NCBI GenBank assembly: GCA_016709315.1
Contig: JADJMZ010000005.1
Span: 124,001-188,000, forward strand
DNA length: 64,000 bases
Source of the DNA: Ignavibacteria bacterium
GTDB lineage: Bacteria > Bacteroidota > Ignavibacteria > Tepidaquicellales > Tepidaquicellaceae
Reading direction: 5' to 3'
The first letter of the stretch is position 1. Each line of letters starts with the position of its first letter. The notes below the pieces were generated by a model, which was not told the origin of the DNA, made no database searches, and saw only the letters and a list, made by a program, of their open reading frames with translations. Below, piece by piece: positions 46,475 through 55,560 of this stretch. A program made the position numbers and the translations under genes.

Positions 46475-47758
46475 ATGAATACCAAATCAACGACAAAAAA
46501 CAATGCTGCAAGATGTTCCTTTTGCGGAAGGAATGCTGATAAAGTAACAAACATGATCAAAGGTCCTGCAGATCATAATGGTAAAGATGTGTTTATCTGT
46601 GAAATATGCGTCAGTAATGCCATGCAGATTATTAAAAAGAATACTTTATTCAGTTCGACTAAATCCATAAATAAAGTAAGATCCAATCTCACACCTCAGG
46701 CAATAAAAAAATTCTTAGACGAATTTGTTATCGGACAAAGCAGAGCTAAAAGATCCCTTGCAGTGGCGGTGTATAATCATTACAAGAGAATAGATTCCAG
46801 TGATTTTAATTATATTGATGACGTAGAAATTGAGAAAAGCAATATTCTGCTGATCGGTCCGACCGGTACGGGTAAGACTTTTCTTGCTCAGACCTTAGCC
46901 AAACTTCTTGATGTTCCTTTTGCAATCGCAGACGCTACAACGCTTACGGAAGCTGGATATGTCGGTGATGATGTAGAGTCTATATTGGTTCATCTTCTTC
47001 AAAATGCAAATTTTGATCTTAACAAAGCGGAAAGAGGAATAATTTATCTGGATGAGATAGATAAGATTTCCAGAAAAAGCGACAGTACTTCCATAACAAG
47101 AGATGTATCAGGTGAAGGAGTTCAGCAGGCATTATTAAAACTTCTTGAAGGCACAGTCGCAGGCGTTCCTCCAAAAGGCGGCAGAAAACATCCTGAGCAG
47201 GCACTTATAAATATTAATACAAAAAATATTCTGTTTATATGCGGCGGGGCGTTTGACGGACTTGATAAAATTATTGAAAAGAGGGTTGCTAAAAGTTCAA
47301 TGGGATTCGGATCAGATTTGTATTCCAAGGATGATATAGATTTAGATACAATAATGACTCAGGTAGAGCCGGACGATCTGATTCATTACGGACTCATTCC
47401 CGAACTAATAGGCAGACTTCCTGTAATCACCAATCTCAGTTCACTTGACAAGAAAACAATGCTTTCTATTTTAACCGAGCCAAAGAATGCGATTACAAAG
47501 CAGTATCAGAAGCTTTTCAGAATGGAAGGCGTGGATCTGGAGTTTACTGAAGATGCACTAGAAGCTGTTGTAGATTATGCTTTAACAAGAAAAACGGGGG
47601 CACGAGCTCTTCGTTCGATCCTCGAAAATATTATGGTTGATATCATGTATAAAATTCCATCAAAGGAAAGCATTTCAAACTGCATTATAACAAGAGAAGT
47701 TATTACAGAGAAGAAAGAGCCGGTATACCTCAGCAATAACAGGAAAATCATTGCTTAA
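46475..47758 (+). CDS. clpX: ATP-dependent Clp protease ATP-binding subunit ClpX
   Basis: A 427-residue AAA+ unfoldase that feeds tagged proteins to ClpP. The N-terminal zinc-binding domain has Cys14, Cys17, Cys42 and Cys45. The AAA domain has Walker A GPTGTGKT (128-135), Walker B GIIYLDEIDKI and a sensor region ending in TGARALRSILE. The pore loop GYVGDDVES is intact. The length is normal. No clpP is in the window, so it is transcribed separately from the protease here. Confidence 0.96.
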   Translation: MNTKSTTKNNAARCSFCGRNADKVTNMIKGPADHNGKDVFICEICVSNAMQIIKKNTLFSSTKSINKVRSNLTPQAIKKFLDEFVIGQSRAKRSLAVAVYNHYKRIDSSDFNYIDDVEIEKSNILLIGPTGTGKTFLAQTLAKLLDVPFAIADATTLTEAGYVGDDVESILVHLLQNANFDLNKAERGIIYLDEIDKISRKSDSTSITRDVSGEGVQQALLKLLEGTVAGVPPKGGRKHPEQALININTKNILFICGGAFDGLDKIIEKRVAKSSMGFGSDLYSKDDIDLDTIMTQVEPDDLIHYGLIPELIGRLPVITNLSSLDKKTMLSILTEPKNAITKQYQKLFRMEGVDLEFTEDALEAVVDYALTRKTGARALRSILENIMVDIMYKIPSKESISNCIITREVITEKKEPVYLSNNRKIIA

Positions 47759-47856
47759 AATATTTTAGGAAACAAATTCAGATTTTCTTATCCTTAGATC
47801 AAAATTCCTTTCGTAATTACATATCAAAGTTAATACAATAATTATATTAAAAAATA

Positions 47857-49512
47857 ATGTCTAAATTAAAATCCGTTTTAAAAAAAGATAAGAATTTTAT
47901 TTTAAGAGAAGAGTTTCAGAATAATCTTCTGAGAAGGATTAACTCGGAAAAAGATAAGATAAAACTTGGCGGAGGTAAAAAAGCGATTGACAATCTTCAT
48001 TCAAAGAAGAAACTTCATTGCAGAGAAAGGATTGAACTTCTTATTGACAGCAACACTTATTTTATGGAGCTTAATACTTTTGCAGCTTTTGGTATGTATG
48101 AAGAGCATGGCGGAGCACCTTCTTCCGGGACAATTTTCGGGATAGGAAAAATTCACGGAAGGAATTGCGTAATAGTCGCAAATGACGCTACTGTCAAAGC
48201 CGGAGCATGGTTTCCCATTACATGTAAAAAAAATCTCAGAGCTCAGGAAATTGCAATGGAGAACAAACTGCCGATAATTTACTTAGTGGATTCTGCCGGT
48301 GTATTTCTTCCGATGCAGGATGAGATATTTCCGGATAAGGAACACTTCGGAAGAATTTTCAGAAACAACGCAGTAATTAGTTCAATGGGTATTCCTCAGA
48401 TTGCCGCTATCATGGGACCGTGCGTTGCAGGCGGAGCTTATCTTCCGATCATGAGTGACGAAGCTTTAATAGTTGAAGGAACAGGGAGTATTTTCCTTGC
48501 AGGAGCTCATCTGGTAAAAGCGGCTATTGGCGAGATCACAGACAATGAATCACTTGGCGGAGCTACAGTTACAACTGAAATTTCAGGGATCACAGATGAA
48601 AAGATGCAGAGCGATGAAGAATGTTTGGAAAAGATTCGTGAGCTCGTGAGTAAATTCGGTGAAATGGACAAAGCCGGGTTTGACAGAGTGAAAAGCAGAA
48701 ACGCTGCTTATGATGAAACTGAAATTTACGGAATAATTCCGCAGGACAGTTCAAAACCTTACGATACTTACGAGCTTATATGCAGAATAATTGATGACGG
48801 TGACTTTGATGAATTCAAACCAACTTACGGTAAAACAATAATCACGGGATATGCAAGGATTGACGGATGGGCTGTAGGAATTGTAGCTAATCAGAGAAGC
48901 ATTGTAAAAAGCAAATCCGGTGAAATGCAATTCGGAGGAGTGATCTATTCTGACAGTGCCGACAAAGCGGCAAGATTTATACTCAACTGCAATCAGAGAA
49001 AAATTCCTATCTTGTTTCTGCAGGATGTTACCGGCTTCATGGTCGGATCAAGATCAGAGCATGGCGGTATTATTAAGGACGGAGCGAAGATGGTAAATGC
49101 AGTAGCAAACAGTACTGTGCCTAAGATAACAATAATAACAGGAAACAGTTACGGCGCAGGAAATTATGCGATGTGCGGCAAAGCTTATGATCCCAGATTC
49201 ATATTCGCTTATCCGAATGCGCAGATAGCAGTAATGGGCGGATCGCAGGCAAGCAATGTTCTTCTGGATATTAAAACAGGTCAGCTTAAAAAACAGGGAA
49301 AAGAAATTACTGAAGAAGATAAGAAAAAATTCCTTGATGAAATAAAAAAAAGATATGAAGATCAGACAAACGTTCTTTATGCTGCATCACGTCTATGGGT
49401 AGATGAAATTATAGACCCTGCTGATACGAGAAAGATCGTATCGTATTGCATAGAGCTTGCAAACAATAATCCCGAAATGAAAAAATTTAATGTAGGAGTT
49501 ATTCAGACTTAG
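47857..49512 (+). CDS. Acyl-CoA carboxylase carboxyltransferase (methylcrotonyl-CoA carboxylase beta-like)
   Basis: A 551-residue biotin-dependent carboxyltransferase with both crotonase-like halves. The N-half has YLVDSAGVFLPMQDEIFPDK, FGRIFRNN and GPCVAGGAYLPIMSDEALIV; the C-half has LQDVTGFMVGSRSEHGGIIK, TGNSYGAGNYAMCG and AVMGGSQASNVL. The pattern and length are closest to methylcrotonyl-CoA carboxylase beta (leucine breakdown) or related acyl-CoA carboxylases. The biotin carboxylase/BCCP alpha subunit is not in the window. The exact substrate is uncertain. The stop is TAG and a terminator follows. Confidence 0.87.
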   Translation: MSKLKSVLKKDKNFILREEFQNNLLRRINSEKDKIKLGGGKKAIDNLHSKKKLHCRERIELLIDSNTYFMELNTFAAFGMYEEHGGAPSSGTIFGIGKIHGRNCVIVANDATVKAGAWFPITCKKNLRAQEIAMENKLPIIYLVDSAGVFLPMQDEIFPDKEHFGRIFRNNAVISSMGIPQIAAIMGPCVAGGAYLPIMSDEALIVEGTGSIFLAGAHLVKAAIGEITDNESLGGATVTTEISGITDEKMQSDEECLEKIRELVSKFGEMDKAGFDRVKSRNAAYDETEIYGIIPQDSSKPYDTYELICRIIDDGDFDEFKPTYGKTIITGYARIDGWAVGIVANQRSIVKSKSGEMQFGGVIYSDSADKAARFILNCNQRKIPILFLQDVTGFMVGSRSEHGGIIKDGAKMVNAVANSTVPKITIITGNSYGAGNYAMCGKAYDPRFIFAYPNAQIAVMGGSQASNVLLDIKTGQLKKQGKEITEEDKKKFLDEIKKRYEDQTNVLYAASRLWVDEIIDPADTRKIVSYCIELANNNPEMKKFNVGVIQT

Positions 49513-49558
49513 AGTCAGAACCGTTTTCACGTAAAATATTATTTCATAAGATGTTTCA

Positions 49559-49592
49559 AAAAAGAGGAAGAGATTGATCTTCCTCTTTTTTT
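49559..49592 (+). terminator. Terminator after the carboxyltransferase gene
   Basis: An 11-bp perfect stem AAAGAGGAAGA / TCTTCCTCTTT with a 6-nt loop and a run of Ts. Confidence 0.88.
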
Positions 49593-49784
49593 ATATAGAA
49601 ACCCTTACTGTCATCCCCGCGTGCTTTTAGCGGGGATCCAATCATTGAAAACTTACTTAAAAATCTATGACCCAGAAGGTACTCCCGACAAGAGCACTCC
49701 TGCCTCGCGGTTCACCTCGCTTAAAGAGTGCAAGGCGGGCGTGAATGACAATCCGAGGAGAGTTGGTTTATCAGTTTCTATATA
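49592..49784. mobile_element. MITE-like element (193 bp)
   Basis: Perfect 11-bp ends TATATAGAAAC (49592) and GTTTCTATATA (49774) bound a core with TGTCATCCCCGC...GGGGATCCAAT and ATGACCCAGAAGGTACTCCCG. The first core half recurs inverted at 59717-59753 with one mismatch in 34. A GC-rich palindromic stretch (about 49690-49740) interrupts the second half. A frame of about 70 codons crossing it is not a gene. The remaining 400 bp up to the next gene are A+T-rich with a few ACCCCA blocks. Confidence 0.6.
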
Positions 49785-49802
49785 CCCTTATTATACATTT
49801 TC

Positions 49803-49834
49803 AAATTCGTGTCAATTAGTGAGATTAGTGGCAA
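49803..49834 (+). repeat. 32-bp dispersed repeat, copy 1
   Basis: AAATTCGTGTCAATTAGTGA and the following 12 bases match the reverse complement of 59359-59390 with one mismatch. It lies just outside the MITE-like element, as the other copy lies near the MITE at 59616. Confidence 0.7.
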
Positions 49835-50252
49835 TTTTTTGAATACACTTTTGGATCAGTCACCTTTTTTAATTCAGATAAAATCTTATACATCCAGAAA
49901 ATTATACTTTGTTTAAACAAAACTGAAATAAAATTTAATTTATTTTAGCATTGAATTTAAATCTTTAAAGAAACTAATTGCAGAAATAACATTTTTAAAA
50001 TTAAAAAACTCAAACAATAAAGTTCTTTTATATCAGATACTCCCCAAATATATAAAAGAAGATATTTATTTACCCCAAGAATAAATATCAGGATTTAAAA
50101 TAAAACCCACATAAGATTTATCACAAATTTTTTTACCCCAAAGAGAAAGTTTGAAATTCATTAAGATTCATTTTTAAAATTTTTAAATGGCGGAACTGCA
50201 GATGTAAATTACATTTGAATTCCGAAATAAAATTTACTTTAAAATTTTCTTT

Positions 50253-52169
50253 ATGAGGACTTATACACTTTCAGGATACTTGCAGAAATTCATTACCAGA
50301 TTTATTCTTATCGGTTCATTTATATTTTTATCAGATATCGAAACTGCTTTCGCTTCGGATTTTACAGTCAATCCAAACTTAAGAGTTTTCCCTGATACTG
50401 TAACTCAGGTGGAAACTACAATTGCCACTCATCCTCTGAATCCAATGATCATGGCGGGAGCTGCTGTAACAGATGTATATCCCGGCGGTTATACTACGGG
50501 AGTTTATCTGACAACTAACGGCGGACTGAACTGGCAGGGAAAAAATGCAATCAAAGATTCTCTCGGAGGAATAATCACTACAGTCGGTAATCCGAAAATA
50601 ATCATTGATAAAAACGGAACATTTATTCTTACATACATTGCTCCTTCTCCCCGCCCGGGCGCAAAAGACTTTAAAGTTGGAGTAAGCTATTCTACAAATA
50701 ACGGAACATACTGGTCAAGGACAGTTTATATTCCCGGTATTGATACCGCCGATAAATGTATTTGCGCTACAGACAATGTTCCGGAAAGTGCTTACTACGG
50801 AAACAGTTATGTTGTGTATAATGAAAGAAGAGGAATTTATTTTTCGTGCACTACAAATAGCGGCAGGTCCTGGTCAGCAGTAAAAATGATCAGCCCTCCG
50901 ATGTATTACACAAGGACGGGAGCATTCGTAACTGTTGGTCAAAACGGTGAAGTATATGTTACATGGCCTTATTTAAAAAATTCGGAAAAATATGTCGGCT
51001 TTGCAAGGTCAACAAACGGAGGCGCGACCTGGGATTCGACTGATACTTCCTGTCCGGTTTATCCTGTAAAAAATGATTTCAGAATTAATCTTAATCTTGT
51101 AAAAACAAACTGTCTCCCTAATGCAGCCGTTGATAATTCCGGCGGTCCCCGGAACGGCTGGATATATTTTGTTTCTTCGGAAAGATTAAACGCAAACAGT
51201 CCGGCTTATGACAGCTGCGATGTTACTGTTCACTGCTCTACTGATAAAGGTGCAACCTGGCCTTACAAATACAAAGTTAACAGGGATTCAGGAAGTTATC
51301 ATTACCAGATTTTTCCGGCAATCAATATTGATAATTCAGGTAATCTTAACGTTGTTTATTATGATACCAGAAATACTGTTACAAGAGATTCTTTTCAGGT
51401 TTATCTTTCTAGGTCAACTAACGGGGGTCAGAACTTTGAGGATATTCTTTTGTCTGATCACAAATTCAAACTGAAGCAAATGGTTTCATCAAAGTGGCTG
51501 TTCGCTATTCCAAGTTATATCGGTACGGGAATAGGAGTTACTTCATCTGACAATAAAGTAGTTCCTTTCTGGTTCGATAATTCAGTTAATGATGAATATC
51601 AGGCATTTACTTCTATAGTTGAATTCAAACCGAAATCATTTATAAAAGCTATTCCGGAAGGATTTTTTAATTCAGTAAGCCAATCTTTAAATTCACGGGA
51701 CACGCTGAAAATTTATCTTAGAAATTCAGTGTCTCCGTATTTAGTAGTAGATTCCGCAAAAGATAAAATTGATTCTGTTACTTTTAATACGGAAGTTATT
51801 TTTATCAATGCTGTCACAGGTAATTATTATGTTGATATTAAACACAGAAATTCCATCGGGATATGGAGCAAAAATCCTGTCTCTTACAGCAGCTCCACAG
51901 GATTAAATTTTGATTTCACATCTGCAGGTCAAAGTGCTTTCGGAGACAATCTTACTCTGAGAAACGGTAAATGGTGCCTTTACAGCGGTGATATCAACAG
52001 GGATGAAATTATAGATATTGAAGATATCTCAATTCTGGAAAATGATATTTCAAATAACTTAGGCGGATATATAAATTCTGACGTTAACGGAGACGGTATA
52101 ACAGATGCTTCGGATATGATTTATATTGATAATAATTCTTTTATCAATGTATCTTGTATTCATCCGTAA
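50253..52169 (+). CDS. Exported sialidase-like (BNR) protein with dockerin-like C-terminus
   Basis: A 638-residue secreted protein with a signal peptide (through about residue 34, ending FASD). A beta-propeller with BNR-type repeats follows (VYLTTNGGLNWQG, SYSTNNGTYWSRT, FARSTNGGATWDST, HCSTDKGATWPYK, SRSTNGGQNFEDI). From about residue 480 there is the same C-terminal module as in the 43.6-46.0 kb protein, ending in two Ca-binding loops (GDINRDEIIDIED and DVNGDGITDASD). The Asp-box repeats suggest a sialidase-like fold, but no catalytic Arg triad is evident, so enzymatic activity is doubtful. There is no NYPNPFNP-type domain. Confidence 0.8.
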   Translation: MRTYTLSGYLQKFITRFILIGSFIFLSDIETAFASDFTVNPNLRVFPDTVTQVETTIATHPLNPMIMAGAAVTDVYPGGYTTGVYLTTNGGLNWQGKNAIKDSLGGIITTVGNPKIIIDKNGTFILTYIAPSPRPGAKDFKVGVSYSTNNGTYWSRTVYIPGIDTADKCICATDNVPESAYYGNSYVVYNERRGIYFSCTTNSGRSWSAVKMISPPMYYTRTGAFVTVGQNGEVYVTWPYLKNSEKYVGFARSTNGGATWDSTDTSCPVYPVKNDFRINLNLVKTNCLPNAAVDNSGGPRNGWIYFVSSERLNANSPAYDSCDVTVHCSTDKGATWPYKYKVNRDSGSYHYQIFPAINIDNSGNLNVVYYDTRNTVTRDSFQVYLSRSTNGGQNFEDILLSDHKFKLKQMVSSKWLFAIPSYIGTGIGVTSSDNKVVPFWFDNSVNDEYQAFTSIVEFKPKSFIKAIPEGFFNSVSQSLNSRDTLKIYLRNSVSPYLVVDSAKDKIDSVTFNTEVIFINAVTGNYYVDIKHRNSIGIWSKNPVSYSSSTGLNFDFTSAGQSAFGDNLTLRNGKWCLYSGDINRDEIIDIEDISILENDISNNLGGYINSDVNGDGITDASDMIYIDNNSFINVSCIHP

Positions 52170-52195
52170 AATTATTGTTCTCTGAAAAAGTTTCT

Positions 52196-52627
52196 TTAAT
52201 TTGAAATTGCTTCGATTATAAATTTAATTTCAGAGGTGTCCGGAAATCTGACTGTTACGGTTCCGTTTAATCTTGTATTACCGATAATATTGCCTGTAAA
52301 TTCAATAGAGACCGGTTCCCCATTGAAATAACCCGTGGAAGAGGAATTAAATAAAATTACCTTGTAAGCAATCGCTCTTCTGTCATCAACCGCAGATGAA
52401 TAATAACTGTCTGCATCCGAATAATTTCTGAATGTTTCGCAATACAATTTACCATTTTCAAATTTAATTACTTCATCGTAAATGCGGGGCATCCTGTCAA
52501 TATCAGGAGGAGTAATTTCTGTTGCTTTCCCATAGAATATTTTTCCGTTCAGATCATCATCTGCTTCTGAAATTGTCAATCCTGAAAAGGAAATTAAAAT
52601 AATTATTAAGCTTATTAATGTTTTCAT
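52196..52627 (-). CDS. Small exported protein, unknown
   Basis: A 143-residue protein with a signal peptide (MKTLISLIIILISFSGLTIS) and a beta-rich mature part (GKIFYGKATEITPPDIDR, YKVILFNSSSTGYFNGEPVS). It has the look of a periplasmic lipocalin/DUF-type protein, but no family is recognised. It lies 55 bp downstream of the truncated clpB on the same strand and converges with the sialidase-like gene 26 bp away. Confidence 0.65.
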   Translation of the reverse strand: MKTLISLIIILISFSGLTISEADDDLNGKIFYGKATEITPPDIDRMPRIYDEVIKFENGKLYCETFRNYSDADSYYSSAVDDRRAIAYKVILFNSSSTGYFNGEPVSIEFTGNIIGNTRLNGTVTVRFPDTSEIKFIIEAISN

Positions 52628-52682
52628 AAAATTGTTTTTCTTTTCTAACTTAAGTTAAAAAATTTAGTTCCAATATTTCTGT

Positions 52683-53993
52683 TTAAATTTCTCTCTTCAA
52701 AGCTTCCTTTTCTATTTCTATCTGCTTAATCTTTCTTTCAAGTTTGTCAAGCTCTTCAGGCATGGAATCAATTTCTATTCTCAATTTGGCGGCAGCTTCA
52801 TCCACAAGGTCTATTGCTTTATCCGGTAAGAATCTATCTGAAATGTATCTGTCGGATAACTGAGCTGCTGCTACAATTGCGCCGTCAGTAATTCTTACTC
52901 CGTGGTGAACTTCATACTTTTCCTTAAGTCCTCTTAAAATTGAAATTGTATCTTCTATATCCGGTTCGCCTACAAATACGGGCTGAAATCTTCTTTCCAG
53001 TGCCGGATCTTTCTCAATATATTTTCTGTACTCATCAAGAGTTGTCGCTCCGATTGTTCTTAAATCTCCTCTTGCAAGAGCCGGCTTAAGCATGTTCGAA
53101 GCATCAACCGAACCCTGAGCAGCTCCTGCTCCCACAACAGTATGTAGCTCGTCAATGAATAAAATTATTTCGCCGTTTGATTCCTGAACTTCTTTCAAAA
53201 CCGCTTTCAGTCTTTCCTCGAACTGTCCTCTGAACTGCGCTCCTGCAACAAGCGAACCCATATCAAGAGCTATTATCTGTTTGCTTTTCAGACTTTCCGG
53301 TACATCTCCCTGTATAATTCTGTGAGCAAGTCCTTCTGCAATAGCTGTTTTACCTACTCCCGGTTCTCCAATTAATACAGGATTATTTTTTGTTCTTCTG
53401 GATAATACCTGAAGCACTCTTCTTATTTCATCTTCCCTGCCAATCACCGGATCAAGCTTTCCTTTCGCTGCAAGTTCGTTCAGATTCTTTCCGTATTTCA
53501 GCAATGCCTGATAAGTCTCTTCAGGATTCTGTCCGGAAACTCTGTTCGTTCCTCTTACTTCCTTAAGCGCTTTTAAAACTTCATTCTTAGTAACTCTCTG
53601 GGATTTCAAAAGATCAGCGACTGCAGAGCGCTTTGATTCTGTGAGAGCAAGAAGTATATGCTCTGTTGAAACATACTCATCTTTAAGTACACCCGCTTCC
53701 TTAAAAGCATTTTCAAGTACATCTGTAGTTTCTCTCGAATACGACTGAGCTGAACCTGCGCCTGTAACTTTCGGAAGTTTTTCCAAAAGTTCGCCTGCTT
53801 TTATCTGAATGTAATCCTTGTTCACTCCCAGTTTCATCAGAGTGGAAATAACAATCCCCTCTTTGTCCTGTATCAGCGCTGCAAATAAATGTTCGGGCTC
53901 TATAGTCTGATTTGAATAGCTTGAAGCTATTTCCTGGGCATTCTGCAATGCCTCCTGAGATTTTATGGTGAGTTTGTTGAAGTTGATTGCCAA
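52683..53993 (-). CDS. ClpB-like protein ending after the first AAA domain
   Basis: A 436-residue protein highly similar to the N-terminal half of ClpB. It has the two-repeat Clp N domain (about 1-145), the first AAA+ domain with Walker A GEPGVGKT (209-216) and Walker B ILFIDELHTVVGAGA, and the beginning of the coiled-coil middle domain, stopping at EKEALKREI. Normal ClpB has about 860 residues with a second AAA domain, absent here; the next gene starts 56 bp later and no remnant of the second half is seen. It could be a truncated paralogue, a functional single-ring Clp protein, or the result of a deletion. Disaggregase activity cannot be assumed. Confidence 0.85.
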   Translation of the reverse strand: MAINFNKLTIKSQEALQNAQEIASSYSNQTIEPEHLFAALIQDKEGIVISTLMKLGVNKDYIQIKAGELLEKLPKVTGAGSAQSYSRETTDVLENAFKEAGVLKDEYVSTEHILLALTESKRSAVADLLKSQRVTKNEVLKALKEVRGTNRVSGQNPEETYQALLKYGKNLNELAAKGKLDPVIGREDEIRRVLQVLSRRTKNNPVLIGEPGVGKTAIAEGLAHRIIQGDVPESLKSKQIIALDMGSLVAGAQFRGQFEERLKAVLKEVQESNGEIILFIDELHTVVGAGAAQGSVDASNMLKPALARGDLRTIGATTLDEYRKYIEKDPALERRFQPVFVGEPDIEDTISILRGLKEKYEVHHGVRITDGAIVAAAQLSDRYISDRFLPDKAIDLVDEAAAKLRIEIDSMPEELDKLERKIKQIEIEKEALKREI

Positions 53994-54053
53994 TGTAGTA
54001 TTTGTTTGTTTAAAATAAATATAAATATTTTATTGAAATATGTTTAGTCATAT

Positions 54054-54081
54054 AGGCAATGGGCAATAGGCAATTGGCAAT
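54054..54081. repeat. Short 7-bp tandem array (left end of cassette)
   Basis: Four tandem units AGGCAAT, GGGCAAT, AGGCAAT, TGGCAAT, 19 bp from the stop codon of the four-helix-bundle gene. Confidence 0.85.
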
Positions 54082-54100
54082 AGTGAAGTGATTTAACTAT

Positions 54101-54469
54101 TCAATGAATTAAATTAATTGTGGCTTTTATTAGTCCGGATAGCATTTTAAATAGTTGAATGAAATCCTCTTCTATTTTATCTAATTCTATTTTACTAATG
54201 TAGTTAAGCATTAAAGCAATTTCCAATTGAGTATCTAATTCAACCGCAGATGACCTTGCAATTTCATAAAACCTTCTCCGTTCCAGACAAGATTTCCTCG
54301 ATGCACCTTCAGCAATATTCGAAGCAATAGATATTGAAGCTCTTCTCATTTGATTACTTAATCCAAACATTTCTTTTTTTGGGAAATTTTCAGTAATAGA
54401 ATAAATCTCACTAATTAGTTTAATACTTCTTTTCCAAACTTCAAGGTTTTTATGATTTAGTTTTAACAT
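54101..54469 (-). CDS. Four-helix-bundle protein (23S rRNA IVS type)
   Basis: A 122-residue all-helical protein of the family named after proteins encoded in 23S rRNA intervening sequences (TIGR02436-like, distantly related to Avd of diversity-generating retroelements). Diagnostic segments are LEVWKRSIKLISEIYSITEN, FPKKEMFGLSNQMRRASISI, ASNIAEGASRKSCLERRRFY and ELDTQLEIALMLNYIS. It appears intact. It sits between inverted tandem-repeat arrays, not in an rRNA gene. The function is unknown; nucleic-acid binding is inferred from the basic surface of the family. Confidence 0.88.
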   Translation of the reverse strand: MLKLNHKNLEVWKRSIKLISEIYSITENFPKKEMFGLSNQMRRASISIASNIAEGASRKSCLERRRFYEIARSSAVELDTQLEIALMLNYISKIELDKIEEDFIQLFKMLSGLIKATINLIH

Positions 54470-54600
54470 TTTGATTATTCCAATTAAATTTTTTAATATT
54501 AAAATCTAAATTCTTTAATGATCATAAGCTATATTTTTTCACATCTAAGACTAAATCATACTCAATTTTGTTGTTGGATATAAACAATTCACTTAAATCA

Positions 54601-54675
54601 ATTCGCCATTCACCATCGCCATTCACTATTGCCTATTCACTATTGCCTATTCTATTGCCTATTGCCTATTGCCTC
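54601..54675. repeat. Long 7-bp tandem array (right end of cassette)
   Basis: About ten units of a 7-bp motif, mainly ATTGCCT with ATTCACT, ATTCGCC and ATTCACC variants and two shortened units. Its core is the reverse complement of the left array. It ends 57 bp before the next gene. Confidence 0.85.
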
Positions 54676-54732
54676 CATTAACTATTCACTACAACTTAAA
54701 CCTAATTATTCATATTTTGAAAACATTAAATT

Positions 54733-55560
54733 ATGAAAACATCTCTCGTCATTTCAGTTTATGATAAAAGTGATGAACTGAAATTAATTTTCACGGCTTT
54801 ATCTGTTCAATCTTTTACAGATTTTGAAATAATTATTGCCGAAGACGGTATGAATGAGAATATGAATAAATTAATTAATGACTGGAAATCTAAAAAATTA
54901 TTTCCGGTTAAACATCTGACTCAGCAAGACAAAGGATTCAGAAAAAATAAAATACTGAATGAATCTATCAGAAGAGCAGCTACAGATTATCTTATATTTT
55001 TTGACGGCGACTGTATACCGCATCCGGATTTTGTAAAAGAACATTTTGAGAACAGGCGAAGCAATTCCGTTCTCTGCGGAAGAAGAGTTAACCTTACTAA
55101 ATCTGCTTCGGAAAAAATTAATGCGAACAGTATTCTTAATAAGGAATACAGCAGATTAAAACTCTACCGGATTATATACTCTTCACTGAACAGAGACAAA
55201 AATGATTTTAATTTTAACATCGAAGAAGGTTTCATAATCAGGAATAGTCTGTTAAGAAAGCTTTTTACAAATGAAGACGAACATATACTCGGCTGTAACT
55301 TTTCGGTGCATAAAGCACTTCTCGAAAAAATTAACGGCTTCGATGAAAACTACGAAGGTCCCGGACTTGGCGAAGATTCCGCTATTGAATACAGACTTCG
55401 GCTGGCAGGAGCTGAATTCAGATCTGTAAGAAACCTTGCTGTTCAGTATCATCTTTATCATCCTAAAACAAAGGAAGACGAAAAGAATATGAAATATTTC
55501 ACGGAAGTAAAACAAAGTAAAAATTATTTTTGCAAAAACGGTTTAGTAAAATATGAATAA
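54733..55560 (+). CDS. Family 2 glycosyltransferase
   Basis: A 275-residue GT-A-fold enzyme. The N-terminus SLVISVYDKSDELKLIFTAL and the FEIIIAEDG motif bind the nucleotide; FFDGDCIPHPDFV holds the DxD motif. The C-terminal part (GCNFSVHKALLEKINGFDEN, GLGEDSAIEYRLRLAGAEFR) resembles the galactosyltransferase C-terminal (Glyco_transf_7C) type. It should transfer a sugar to a surface glycolipid or polysaccharide. It overlaps the next gene by 8 bp and begins a plus-strand cluster with a flippase and an O-antigen ligase. Confidence 0.87.
   Translation: MKTSLVISVYDKSDELKLIFTALSVQSFTDFEIIIAEDGMNENMNKLINDWKSKKLFPVKHLTQQDKGFRKNKILNESIRRAATDYLIFFDGDCIPHPDFVKEHFENRRSNSVLCGRRVNLTKSASEKINANSILNKEYSRLKLYRIIYSSLNRDKNDFNFNIEEGFIIRNSLLRKLFTNEDEHILGCNFSVHKALLEKINGFDENYEGPGLGEDSAIEYRLRLAGAEFRSVRNLAVQYHLYHPKTKEDEKNMKYFTEVKQSKNYFCKNGLVKYE

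Larger units (their letters stand above)
54054..54675. mobile_element. Four-helix-bundle cassette with inverted 7-bp tandem arrays
   Basis: A 622-bp unit: four 7-bp units of NGGCAAT at 54054-54081, a four-helix-bundle protein gene on the minus strand, and a longer array of ATTGCCT/ATTCACT/ATTCGCC units at 54601-54675. The two arrays are reverse complements of each other in core sequence. A second unit of the same plan but 8-bp repeats is at 61093-61722. The gene reads from the long array towards the short one in both cases. No other gene is inside. Confidence 0.7.

Noticed and set aside
49621..49842. A 73-codon frame crossing the MITE-like element
   Set aside because: Its sequence is made of repeat DNA (the inverted-repeat element and the 32-bp repeat), so it is not a gene.
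54101..54469. 23S rRNA intervening sequence
   Set aside because: The protein family fits, but no rRNA sequence flanks the gene; the neighbours are clpB and glycosyltransferase genes.
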